Assembly: GCF_004011505.1 (NCBI RefSeq)
Contig: NZ_SAUN01000001.1
Span: 7,591,501-7,655,500, forward strand
DNA: 64,000 nt
Direction of reading: 5' to 3'
From: Nonomuraea polychroma
Lineage (GTDB): Bacteria > Actinomycetota > Actinomycetes > Streptosporangiales > Streptosporangiaceae
Under the pieces are notes generated by a model that was not told the origin of the DNA, ran no database searches, and saw nothing but the letters and a program-made list of their open reading frames with translations. The translations under genes were made by a program, and so were the position numbers. Positions 29,374-37,483 of the stretch are shown piece by piece. Positions within the stretch are counted from its first letter, which is position 1, and each line of letters begins with the position of its first letter.

Positions 29374-31166
29374 CGGACCACATCGGCGGGGCCGGGCGCC
29401 CCGCCGGCCGCACGGGACCTGGCGCGAATCCGGCGGACCACCATGCCGGTGGCGATGGCGACGCCGGCCCCCAGCAGCACGAGCACCACGAGGACGATGG
29501 TGGGCGCCCACGGCCAGGCGCTGCCGGCCAGCTTGACGTCCATCACCGGGTACTCCAGCGTCTTCGCCGCCCACCGCGCCGTCGGGACGTCGTACGTGCG
29601 CGCGATGTCACGCAGCACGGGATCGAACGCGAACTCCTCGCCGGCGTGCAGGTACTCGGGCTCGAGCCCTCCGGTGGCCGCCGACGGTCCGGTGCCCGCC
29701 GCCTGGCGCCGTGCGGCGTCCACGCCGGGAACGAGCAGACGGTCGAGGCCGTCCGCGTCCGCCGAGCGGGGAACGAACGTCAGGCCGTGCCTGGAGCGCA
29801 CCGCGCCGTCCCCGACCGCGACCGTACGCCCGATCATGGACTGCTCGGTGTAGGTGATGAACGCGGAGGCCAACTCCAGCTCGCCGGTGCCCTCGATGAG
29901 CCGTACGCCGATGGTCGACGGCCCGGGCTGGTAGGAAGAGGTGAGCGAGACGACGGCCACGTCCTTGGCCTCGAAGCTGGACTCGGGGATCCGCGCGGCG
30001 ACGCCGGGAGAGTAGTGGCGCCAGTGGACCTTGCGCGCCGCCTCGCGTGCAGTGTCCACGTCGATCAGCCGCTCGATGATCCGGAGGGCGCCGTCGATCC
30101 CGGACAACACACCGGCGGTAGTGATCATGTTTCCGTCGTCGACGTACCGCTGCCCGCTCACCCATCGGACGTCGCCGAAGTCGGCGCGCAGTCCGGGCAG
30201 CCGCCACCAGTGGGAGGTCGCGGGCCGGCCGTCCAGCAGCCCGCTGGCCGCGAGCGTACGCGCCCCGTTGCAGACGCTGACAGTGATCGCGCCGGCCGCC
30301 GACTGCTGCCGCAACCACGCGGTGATGGAGCCGAGCTCCGCGGGAGCCGTCTTGTTCAGTGCCGGGATCACCACGGCGTCGAGGGTGTCGCGCCGCTCGC
30401 CCAGCAGCCGCGCCAGCTCGTCGAAGGTCAGGTCAGGTACGAGGTCCAGCCCACCGGTCAGCGGCACCAGCCGGGAACCCGGCGAGACGACGTAGGCGTT
30501 GACCCGCCCGGTGCCCGCCAGCACCTCGTACGGCCCGAGCAGGTCGGCCACGTTGGTGCCGCTGCCGTTGACCAGGAAGGCCACCGTGGGCTTGGCCGCG
30601 TCGTGTCCCTTTGACACCGGCTGGACCGCCGCCACCGCGTCCGAGCGCGCCTTGTACTGGGCGCCGAACTTCCCGACCGTGTTCACCGCGGAGACCGCAC
30701 CCGGGACCAGCAACGCGACCAGCACGACGGCACCCCGCCCGATCCACTTCCGCGGGATGCGGAGGCGGATCCGGTGCTGGTGGTGCGTGTACTCGTGGCG
30801 CCGCCGCAGCATGGCCAGGGCCATGAAGACGAACATGAGCACGTGCCCGATCTCCGTGACCAGATGGCCTGGTAACACCCCGAACCAGTACGGAACGAGC
30901 AGGACGATGAACGGCCCGGCCATGGCGAGGCTCATCTCGGCGATGGCGGGCAGGCTGTGACGGCGGACCAGCATCCAGGCCGCCATGCCGATGGTCATGT
31001 CGGCGGCCATGGTGAGGGTGCCGACGTCGACCCGGTCGACGCCCGGCAGGACCGCGCTCCACAGCGGACCGAGCAGCATCATCCCGAGGCTCATCGCGAT
31101 GACCATCTCGATGTAGTGCCAGACGAAGCGGCCGACCATGCGCCTCTTACTGGGGTGGATCGTCAT
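29370..31166 (-). CDS. Membrane protein carrying a DJ-1/PfpI (GlxA-like) domain
   Basis: The 598-residue protein has about five membrane helices in residues 15-170. A DJ-1/PfpI glutamine-amidotransferase-like domain follows at about 195-380 (VAFLVNGSGTNVADLLGPYEVL; SVCNGARTLAASGLLDGRPATSHWW, where Cys is at the nucleophile elbow). A second soluble part comes next, then a final helix near 560-580. The elbow sequence is like that in GlxA-type AraC regulators, but there is no DNA-binding domain. The function is unknown; a membrane-bound sensor or hydrolase is a guess. AGGAG lies 8 bases before the ATG. Its promoter region shares a motif with that of the degenerate SDR on the far side of the LuxR gene. 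Confidence 0.75.
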   Translation of the reverse strand: MTIHPSKRRMVGRFVWHYIEMVIAMSLGMMLLGPLWSAVLPGVDRVDVGTLTMAADMTIGMAAWMLVRRHSLPAIAEMSLAMAGPFIVLLVPYWFGVLPGHLVTEIGHVLMFVFMALAMLRRRHEYTHHQHRIRLRIPRKWIGRGAVVLVALLVPGAVSAVNTVGKFGAQYKARSDAVAAVQPVSKGHDAAKPTVAFLVNGSGTNVADLLGPYEVLAGTGRVNAYVVSPGSRLVPLTGGLDLVPDLTFDELARLLGERRDTLDAVVIPALNKTAPAELGSITAWLRQQSAAGAITVSVCNGARTLAASGLLDGRPATSHWWRLPGLRADFGDVRWVSGQRYVDDGNMITTAGVLSGIDGALRIIERLIDVDTAREAARKVHWRHYSPGVAARIPESSFEAKDVAVVSLTSSYQPGPSTIGVRLIEGTGELELASAFITYTEQSMIGRTVAVGDGAVRSRHGLTFVPRSADADGLDRLLVPGVDAARRQAAGTGPSAATGGLEPEYLHAGEEFAFDPVLRDIARTYDVPTARWAAKTLEYPVMDVKLAGSAWPWAPTIVLVVLVLLGAGVAIATGMVVRRIRARSRAAGGAPGPADVVR

Positions 31167-31203
31167 GAGGAGGACTCCTAACGCGCGGAACGTGACGTCG
31201 CTA

Positions 31204-31245
31204 ACGCTAGGAATGAGGGCCGCCCGCCGAATCAGTGAAGTCGCC
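31204..31245 (-). promoter_or_regulatory. Promoter motif copy A, upstream of the membrane PfpI gene
   Basis: On the minus strand, GGCGACTTCACTGATTCGGC (31245-31226) is followed after 13 bases by TCCTAGCGT, whose TAGCGT (31209-31204) is a plausible -10. The same two blocks, in the same order and with nearly the same spacing, occur upstream of the SDR gene at 34020. It may bind the LuxR-family regulator encoded between them. Confidence 0.6.
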
Positions 31246-31251
31246 GGTCCT

Positions 31252-33963
31252 TCATGCGGGGCGTTCGGCGAGGACCAGCCTCATGAGCTCGGCTCGTGAG
31301 GTGATGGCGGCCTTCTGGAAGACCTTGCGCAGGTGGTAGTCCACGGTTCGCGGGCTGAGGAACAGCTGCGCGGCGATCTCCCGGTTGGTCAGCCCTTCAC
31401 CGACGGCCAGCGTGATGCGCAGCTCCTGCGGGGTGAGCGTGCTCAACACGCCGGTCTCGGCGGTGCGCGCCGACTCCCCGGTGGCGCGCAGCTCGCCCAG
31501 CGCACGATCGGCCCAGGCGATCGCGCCGATGCGGCGGAAGTCGTCCGCCGCGCCACGCAGGTGCCGCTGGGCCTCGGAGCGCCGCCGGTCGCGCCGCAGC
31601 TGCTCGCCGAGCAGCAGTTCGGTACGGGCGTGCTCCAGCGGAGCGCCGGACATGGCGTGCAGGCGCAGGCTCTCCGCGTAGTGGACGCCGGCGTCGCCAT
31701 CGGCGCTGACCAGCGCGCGGCAGCGCGCCGTGAGCGCGGCCGCTTCCGGTGCGGCGGTGCGCTCGGTCCACCGGACGTAGCGGGCCGTGGCCGCGGCGGC
31801 CCGGTCGTGCTCGCCGGCGCGGACCAGGGCCTCGACGAGGTCGGGGACGACGGCCATGGCCAGGTCCGAGGGCATGTCGGTGTCCCAGCCGCCGATCGCC
31901 TCGAAGTGCCGTGCGGCCTCACGGTGCCGGCCCGCGACCAGGTCGATCAGCCCGAGTGCGCGCCTGGCGTACGCCATGGCATCGGCCAGGTTACGGCCGC
32001 TCGCCTCGGCCAGCACGTCGGTGGCCAGGTCGGCGGCTTCGGGCCGGCCGCGGATGGCCGCGCACAGGGCCAGCAGGCCCTGGTGGCGGCAGGCCGTGTT
32101 CGGCTGGCCGACCTCGGCGGCGAACTGGCCGCCCTCCTCGGCGTAGGCCTCGGCGAGCCCGAACCTGCCACGCGCGATCTCATCGGCGGCTTGGTACTCG
32201 AGGTTCCAGGCCAGCGCACCGAGTGATCCGCCGGCCCGCGCCAGCTGCCCCGCCTGGCGGCACAGGCGCCTGCTCAGCTCGTAGTCGCCGACCCGGCGAG
32301 CGATCGCCCCGGCCAGGGTCATCGTGACCGGGTCGGTGAGCGACTCGACCGCGGCCCAGTCGCGCGGTCCGGGATCACGTCCGGCGTGGGCCAGGCAGGC
32401 GCCGTGCAGCAGCCGCAGCGTCGCGTCCCGCGGGTCGTCCGGGGCCAGCGAGACGTCGTCGAGCCAGCCGGCCAGGTCGGCCCACGCCTGGGGCCGGTTG
32501 ACGCGAAGACCGAGGTCGGCGTACATCACGATGGTCGGGGTGAAGAGGCGCCGGTCGATCCGCAGCGCTCGCGGGATCCACGGCCTGATGAGGTCCATCG
32601 CGTCCTCGGGCGAGCCGGCGAACTCGGCCACGGTGGCGCGGATCGCGGCCAGGGCGATCCGGTCCGCCTCCTCCAGGTGAGGCTCGCGTTCGGCGCGGTC
32701 GAGCAGGTCCACGGCGGCGGCGGTGAATCCGCCTCCGATGGCGGCGAGCGCGGCGTTCCACAAGCGCCGGCCCCGGCGCGGACCGTCGGCGGTGAGCTCG
32801 GCCGCCCGGGACAACGCGGCCATGGCCGCGGCCGGGCCGCCGCGCAGGGCCGCCTGCTCGGCCGAGCGCTCGAGTTGCTCGGCGGCCTGCTCGTCATGGC
32901 CGGCGGCGGCCTGCCCGAGATGCCAGGCACGGCGGTGCTGATCGGCCGGGGTGTCGAGGGCGGAGGCGAAAGCACGATGCATCGCCGCACGCCGGTCGGC
33001 CGTGGCGCTGTGATAGACCGCGGACCGGATCAGCGGGTGCCGGAACACCAGCCGCGCCCCGTCGTACGTCAGCAGCTCGTCGAGCTCGGCGCGGTGCAGA
33101 GGGTCGGTGCCGATGCGCAGGGACGCGGCCGCCTTCTCGATGGTGTCGACGCTGCCCGAGCCGTCGGCGGCGATCAGCTGGAGCAGCGGCACCGATGCGG
33201 CGTGCCGCGCCTGGATCTTGGTCAGGAACGAGCGTCGCAGCTCGTCGGTCATGGCCGGCGGCTCCTGCGTGCCCTCCGGCGGCATCTCCTTACCCGCGAG
33301 TTCGAGCAGGGCCAGGGGGTTGCCGCCGGTGGCGGCCAGCAGGTGGTTCTGCTCGACGTCGCTCAGCCGCCGCCCGCCGCCGTGCTCGGCGAGCAGTGCC
33401 CTGGCCGCGTCCGGGTTGAGGCCCATGAGCGGGACACGCCGCAGGTGGGGCAGGTCGGTGGCGTGGCCCTCGTCGGCCCGCGCGGCCAGCGCCAGCACGA
33501 CGGGCTCGTTGTCCAGCCGGCGAGCGACGAACGCCAGCGTCTTCAGCGTCGGCTGATCCGCCCAGTGCGCGTCGTCGACCACGCACAACACCGGCTTCTC
33601 GCCGGCGAGCAGGGACAGCAGCGACAGAGCCGACAAGGCCACCAGGAACGCGTCGGGCGGGGCGCCGTGCGCGCGCCCGAACAGGACGTGCAGGGCCTGC
33701 GCCTGCGGACCGGGCAACTCGTCGACCGACCCGAGCACGGGGAACAGGAGCTGGTGCAACGTCGCGTAGGCGAGATCGGCCTCCGGCTCGACGCCGACCG
33801 CGCGAAGCACCTGGAAGCCGGTGGCACGCTCCGCGGCGTACGACAGCAGCGCTGTCTTGCCGATCCCCGGCTCACCGTGCAGGACGACCCCGCCGCCGTG
33901 CCCCTCGGCGGCCTGCCGCAGTAACGACTCGAGCAGCTCCGCCTCGGCGTCTCTCCCCAGCAC
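31252..33963 (-). CDS. Large LuxR-family (LAL) ATP-binding transcriptional regulator
   Basis: The 903-residue protein starts with an AAA_16 ATPase (MLGRDAEAELLESLL; Walker A GEPGIGKT near residue 30; Walker B VLCVVDDAHWAD near 125). A long TPR/MalT-like helical region follows, and it ends with a LuxR HTH (about 840-898: LTPQELRITLAVGEGLTNREIAAQLFLSPRTVDYHL). LAL regulators use ATP and an inducer to activate nearby genes. A shared motif lies upstream of both neighbouring genes, PfpI and SDR, making them the obvious candidate targets. No clear copy precedes its own start. Confidence 0.9.
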   Translation of the reverse strand: MLGRDAEAELLESLLRQAAEGHGGGVVLHGEPGIGKTALLSYAAERATGFQVLRAVGVEPEADLAYATLHQLLFPVLGSVDELPGPQAQALHVLFGRAHGAPPDAFLVALSALSLLSLLAGEKPVLCVVDDAHWADQPTLKTLAFVARRLDNEPVVLALAARADEGHATDLPHLRRVPLMGLNPDAARALLAEHGGGRRLSDVEQNHLLAATGGNPLALLELAGKEMPPEGTQEPPAMTDELRRSFLTKIQARHAASVPLLQLIAADGSGSVDTIEKAAASLRIGTDPLHRAELDELLTYDGARLVFRHPLIRSAVYHSATADRRAAMHRAFASALDTPADQHRRAWHLGQAAAGHDEQAAEQLERSAEQAALRGGPAAAMAALSRAAELTADGPRRGRRLWNAALAAIGGGFTAAAVDLLDRAEREPHLEEADRIALAAIRATVAEFAGSPEDAMDLIRPWIPRALRIDRRLFTPTIVMYADLGLRVNRPQAWADLAGWLDDVSLAPDDPRDATLRLLHGACLAHAGRDPGPRDWAAVESLTDPVTMTLAGAIARRVGDYELSRRLCRQAGQLARAGGSLGALAWNLEYQAADEIARGRFGLAEAYAEEGGQFAAEVGQPNTACRHQGLLALCAAIRGRPEAADLATDVLAEASGRNLADAMAYARRALGLIDLVAGRHREAARHFEAIGGWDTDMPSDLAMAVVPDLVEALVRAGEHDRAAAATARYVRWTERTAAPEAAALTARCRALVSADGDAGVHYAESLRLHAMSGAPLEHARTELLLGEQLRRDRRRSEAQRHLRGAADDFRRIGAIAWADRALGELRATGESARTAETGVLSTLTPQELRITLAVGEGLTNREIAAQLFLSPRTVDYHLRKVFQKAAITSRAELMRLVLAERPA

Positions 33964-34019
33964 ACGCCGAGCATAGAAAGCCTCCGCACCGGTGACAACG
34001 CACTCGAAGCCCCGAGACT

Positions 34020-34062
34020 GGCGACTTCACTGATGCGGCCAGGATGGCGAGGCTCCTAGCGT
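34020..34062 (+). promoter_or_regulatory. Promoter motif copy B, upstream of the degenerate SDR
   Basis: GGCGACTTCACTGATGCGGC (34020-34039) differs from copy A at one of 20 positions. It is followed by TCCTAGCGT ending at 34062. TAGCGT as the -10 would put the transcript start on or next to the GTG at 34070, so the mRNA is probably leaderless. Confidence 0.6.
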
Positions 34063-34069
34063 CAACCAC

Positions 34070-34612
34070 GTGAGCAGCCATATGACGCGCGGCGCCTTGA
34101 GCGGTCGCACCGCGCTCGTGACCGGCGCCGGCCACGGCATCGGCGCCGCCGTGTCCTGCGCGCTGTGCAGGGCCGGCGCGAGTGTGGTTCTCGCCGCCCG
34201 CGACGGTCAGGCTCTGGAGGTGCTGGCCGCGCACATCAGCGCGGCGGGCGGCCAAGCCGTCGCCGTCCCGACGGATCTCACCGACCCGAGGTCGGTGCGG
34301 CGGCTGGTCGAGCAGATCCTCGGCGCGTTCGGCCGGCTCGACGCCGCCGTCAACCACGGAGAGGTGGGTGAGGTGGCGCTGGCGATGAAGTACGAGATCC
34401 CGTCGATGCGGCCCGGCGGCCGCATCGTCAACCTGGCATCGAGCGCCGACGCGCAAGCCGCCATGACGGAGCTGACCCGCGCGGCGGCACGGGACTCAGG
34501 CTGCTGCGGTGTCCGAATCGACGCCGTGGCCGCGGGGCCGCAGGACAGCGAGGAGGACGTCGCCGACACAGTCGTGTGGCGCATCACGCGTCAAGTTCCC
34601 ATCGGGCGGTAG
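34070..34612 (+). CDS. Degenerate short-chain dehydrogenase, catalytic core missing
   Basis: The first 95 residues are a normal SDR Rossmann half (TGAGHGIGAAV; DLTDPRSVRRLVEQILGAFGRLD). The NNAG motif is altered to NHGE, and about 40 residues are missing before a GGRIVNLASS strand. The YxxxK catalytic pair is then absent; the stretch reads SSADAQAAMTELTRAA. The total is 180 residues against about 250 for the family. The open frame is intact, so it is either a decaying gene or a cofactor-binding domain put to other use. Its tail overlaps the convergent flavin reductase by 22 bases. It sits behind a well-preserved promoter motif. Confidence 0.7.
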   Translation: MSSHMTRGALSGRTALVTGAGHGIGAAVSCALCRAGASVVLAARDGQALEVLAAHISAAGGQAVAVPTDLTDPRSVRRLVEQILGAFGRLDAAVNHGEVGEVALAMKYEIPSMRPGGRIVNLASSADAQAAMTELTRAAARDSGCCGVRIDAVAAGPQDSEEDVADTVVWRITRQVPIGR

Positions 34613-35088
34613 CGGCCGCGGAGGCGTACCAAGGGTTGGAGGGCCGGGTTGACGTAGGGGACGGCCAGGACGGTGGCGATGAAGAGCGTGTGGTCGCCGG
34701 CCGCGACCACCTTCGTGGTCTCGGCTTCGAGTGCGGCCACCCCGCCCTCCACCACCAGCGCCTCCGTGTGCTCCCCCCGGCGGTGCGGGACGCCGGCCAC
34801 CAGGAGGCGGGCGCTGGGCCGGCCGGGGGTGGCGAAGCGGCTGGCGATGGCGGCCTGGCCGGAGGACAGCAGGGAGGCGGCCCAGCGGTCCTGCCGGAGC
34901 AGGACCTCGTTGAGGTAGCCGCGGCTGGCCAGGCTGACCAGCACCAGCGGCGGCTCCAGCGAGACGGACATCAGCGCCGACACCGTGGTGCCGACGTCGT
35001 CGCGCCCATCGCGTACGGTCACCACCGCAACCCCCGCCGCGAGCTGCGCCATCGCCTCCGTGAACTCGCTCACCGCGGGGGCCTCCAT
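34591..35088 (-). CDS. Flavin reductase family protein (FMN-binding split barrel)
   Basis: This 165-residue protein matches flavin reductase-like domains: TEAMAQLAAGVAVVTV at the start, then GTTVSALMSVSLEPPLVLVSLA, the flavin-binding region, and a central GGVAALEAE strand. Such proteins supply reduced FMN or FAD to a monooxygenase partner, but no partner is adjacent. The ATG at 35088 has a GGGGGTG upstream; a GTG at 35073 is an alternative. It is the last gene after the betaine transporter genes, 25 bases from the binding-protein stop, so co-transcription is possible. Confidence 0.85.
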   Translation of the reverse strand: MEAPAVSEFTEAMAQLAAGVAVVTVRDGRDDVGTTVSALMSVSLEPPLVLVSLASRGYLNEVLLRQDRWAASLLSSGQAAIASRFATPGRPSARLLVAGVPHRRGEHTEALVVEGGVAALEAETTKVVAAGDHTLFIATVLAVPYVNPALQPLVRLRGRYRPMGT

Positions 35089-35113
35089 GACACCCCCGCG
35101 GCGCGCGGAGTCG

Positions 35114-36043
35114 TCAGCCGAGGCCGTTCGTCGTCAGCCATTCCTTGGCCACCGTGGCGGGCTCGTCCTTGTTGACGGAGATCTTCTGCATCATGTCCAG
35201 CAGGGACTGGGTGGTGAGTTTCGCCGAGATGGAGTTCAGCGTAGTCCTGATCGTGTCGGTGGCGGCCGCCTTGTTGAGCAGCGGCGTCACGTTCTGGGCG
35301 GGGAAGATGTTCTTGGGGTCCTGCAGCGGCACCAGGTTGTTGGCCGTCATCTTGGGGTCAGTGGTGAACACGTTGCCGACCTGGATCGTGCCGTCCTTGA
35401 TCGCGTCCGCGGTGGTCGGTCCCGTGGGCTCCCACGCCTTGAACTCGAGCCCGTAGACCTCCTTGAACCGCGCCTCCCACCGCTTCTTGAACTCCGGCGG
35501 GCCGCCGACGGTCATGGTCTTGGAGACCTTGGCCAGGTCCTCCATGGTGTTGAGCGACTGCTTGGTCTGGGCGTCCTTGGTGATGGACAGACTGTCCTTG
35601 TCCTCGGCCGGCGAGGAGTCCAGCACCTCCAGCTCGGCAGGCAGCTTCTGCTTCAGTTCGGCGTTGACCTCTTCGGTGGTGGCCGCGGTGGTCTGCTGGT
35701 CGATGAAGGCCAGCAGGTTGCCGTTGTATTCGGGCACGATGGTCAGACCGCCGCTCTTGACCTGGTCGTACAGCGCCTCCCGGCTGCCGATGCGTGGCTT
35801 CTCCTCGACCTGCACGCCCTTGGCCTCCAGCGCCTGGGCGTAGATCGACGCGAGCAGCACATTCTCGTCGAAGTCCGCGGATCCGATGATGGCCTTACCA
35901 CCCCCGCCAGTGGCCGTGCCGCTGGGCGCCGCGCTCGAGGTGTCGAGCGGGTTTCCCCCGGTGCCGCCACCGCCACCACCGCAGGCGGCCAGCGCGAGCA
36001 TCGCCGAGATCAGCACCCCCGCGATGCCGTACGTGCGTCTCAT
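35114..36043 (-). CDS. Betaine/choline-type ABC transporter substrate-binding lipoprotein
   Basis: The 309-residue protein has a lipoprotein signal (ALAACGGGGGG, lipid-modified Cys near residue 21) and an OpuAC-type domain (IIGSADFDENVLLASIYAQAL; GGLTIVPEYNGNLLAF). Homologues bind quaternary ammonium osmolytes through an aromatic cage. It is the last of four transporter genes in the order ATPase, permease, permease, binding protein, 38 bases after the second permease. Osmoprotection is the expected role, though the exact ligand (glycine betaine, choline, carnitine) cannot be read from the sequence. Confidence 0.88.
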   Translation of the reverse strand: MRRTYGIAGVLISAMLALAACGGGGGGTGGNPLDTSSAAPSGTATGGGGKAIIGSADFDENVLLASIYAQALEAKGVQVEEKPRIGSREALYDQVKSGGLTIVPEYNGNLLAFIDQQTTAATTEEVNAELKQKLPAELEVLDSSPAEDKDSLSITKDAQTKQSLNTMEDLAKVSKTMTVGGPPEFKKRWEARFKEVYGLEFKAWEPTGPTTADAIKDGTIQVGNVFTTDPKMTANNLVPLQDPKNIFPAQNVTPLLNKAAATDTIRTTLNSISAKLTTQSLLDMMQKISVNKDEPATVAKEWLTTNGLG

Positions 36044-36081
36044 CTTGCATTTCCCTTCTAAACGGGAGGTGAAATAGGAAA

Positions 36082-36774
36082 TTATCGCACCTTAAGTCGC
36101 TGGCTCACCCCCGGCGAGACCGTCACCCTCTGGGCGAGCGTGAACAAGATCTGCACCACTAGCGCGAACAGCACAATCAGTACTGAACCGCCGACGACGC
36201 TCGCGTAATCCTTGGTCGCGAACCCGTCGATCACGTACCGGCCGAGCCCACCCAGTCCTGTGTACGCGGCGACCGTGGTGGTGGCCACGACCTGGATCGC
36301 CGAGAGCCGGCAGCCCAGCAGGATCAGCGGCATCGCGACCGGCACCAGCACCCGCAGGAGCACCTGCCCCCCACGCAGGCCCATCCCGTACGCCGCGTCG
36401 CGCAACTCGGGATCGACCCCCTTGATGCCCTCGAACGTGTTCACCAGGATCGGCGGCACCGACAACAACACCAGCGGGATGATCACGGGCCAGATCGAGG
36501 CCGTGCCGAGCAACAGCACGAACATCACCAGCAGGCCCAGCGTGGGCAGCGCCCTGGCCAGGTTCGCCGAGACGACCACGAGCACCTCGCCCCGGCCGGT
36601 GTGGCCGATCAGCAGGCCGAGCGGCACCGCGATCAGCGCCGCCAGTGCCAGGGCGAGCGCGGAGAACTCCAGGTGCTCCAGCAGCCGCATGGGGATGCCA
36701 CCGGGCCCCGACCAGTTCTCCGGATTCCCGAAGAACTCCCCCAGCCACGAGAAGAAGGCAGTCAGCCAGCTCAC
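36082..36774 (-). CDS. Betaine/choline-type ABC transporter permease 2
   Basis: This 230-residue protein has about five or six membrane helices and the BPD_transp_1 fold. The coupling-helix (EAA) region reads DPELRDAAYGMGLRGGQVLLRVLVPVAMP. It matches OpuCB/OpuCD-type permeases and would pair with the permease encoded just upstream to form the heterodimeric channel. Confidence 0.88.
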   Translation of the reverse strand: MSWLTAFFSWLGEFFGNPENWSGPGGIPMRLLEHLEFSALALALAALIAVPLGLLIGHTGRGEVLVVVSANLARALPTLGLLVMFVLLLGTASIWPVIIPLVLLSVPPILVNTFEGIKGVDPELRDAAYGMGLRGGQVLLRVLVPVAMPLILLGCRLSAIQVVATTTVAAYTGLGGLGRYVIDGFATKDYASVVGGSVLIVLFALVVQILFTLAQRVTVSPGVSQRLKVR

Positions 36775-36802
36775 GACGCGACCTCCCCGCCCAAGCCAAC
36801 GC

Positions 36803-37483
36803 TCACGTCCCCTGCCCCTTCCGCGCCCGCACCCATGGGGTGAGCAACCGCTGCGCCAGCACGATCAGCCCGTCGGCGATCAGTGCCAGCGCCACGATCA
36901 GCACGATGCCGACGATGACCGGCGGCATGAACGGATTCTGGTACGCCCGCGTGAACAACCCGCCGAGCCCGCCCTGCCCGATCAGCGCGCCCACGCTGAC
37001 CAGGCTGATGCTGGACACCGCGACCACCCGCAGCCCGGCCAGCACCACCGGCACCGCGATCGGCAGCTCGACCAGCAGCAGGCGGCGCAGCGGCGTGAAC
37101 CCCATCGCGACCGCCGACTGGCGGACGTGGTCGGGCACCGAGCCCAGCCCGTCCACCACGGCCGGTATCAGCACGGCCATGCCGTAGAAGGTCAGCGGGA
37201 TGATCACGGTGGTCTGCGACAGCCCGGTCACGGAGATCAGCAGCATGAAGACGGGCAGCGAGGGCAGCGCGTAGACGACGTTCATGAAGCCCGCGGTGGG
37301 CTGGTAGAGCCAGCGCCAGCGCACGCACGCCAGACCCAGCGGGAGCGCCATGACCAGCGCGAGCAGGATCGGCACGAGGGACATGGTCAGGTGGTCGGTG
37401 AGCAGGTTCCTGATGCTGTCGACCCGCCCGGTGTCCCAGTTGCGGGCGATCCACTCCCAGATGGAGGGAGGACCGTCACCCAT
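36803..37483 (-). CDS. Betaine/choline-type ABC transporter permease 1
   Basis: The 226-residue membrane protein has an N-terminal amphipathic stretch, then helices and the coupling motif VPDHVRQSAVAMGFTPLRRLLLVELPIA. Its ATG overlaps the end of the ATPase gene by 8 bases, so translation is probably coupled. The second permease follows after 28 bases. Confidence 0.88.
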   Translation of the reverse strand: MGDGPPSIWEWIARNWDTGRVDSIRNLLTDHLTMSLVPILLALVMALPLGLACVRWRWLYQPTAGFMNVVYALPSLPVFMLLISVTGLSQTTVIIPLTFYGMAVLIPAVVDGLGSVPDHVRQSAVAMGFTPLRRLLLVELPIAVPVVLAGLRVVAVSSISLVSVGALIGQGGLGGLFTRAYQNPFMPPVIVGIVLIVALALIADGLIVLAQRLLTPWVRARKGQGT

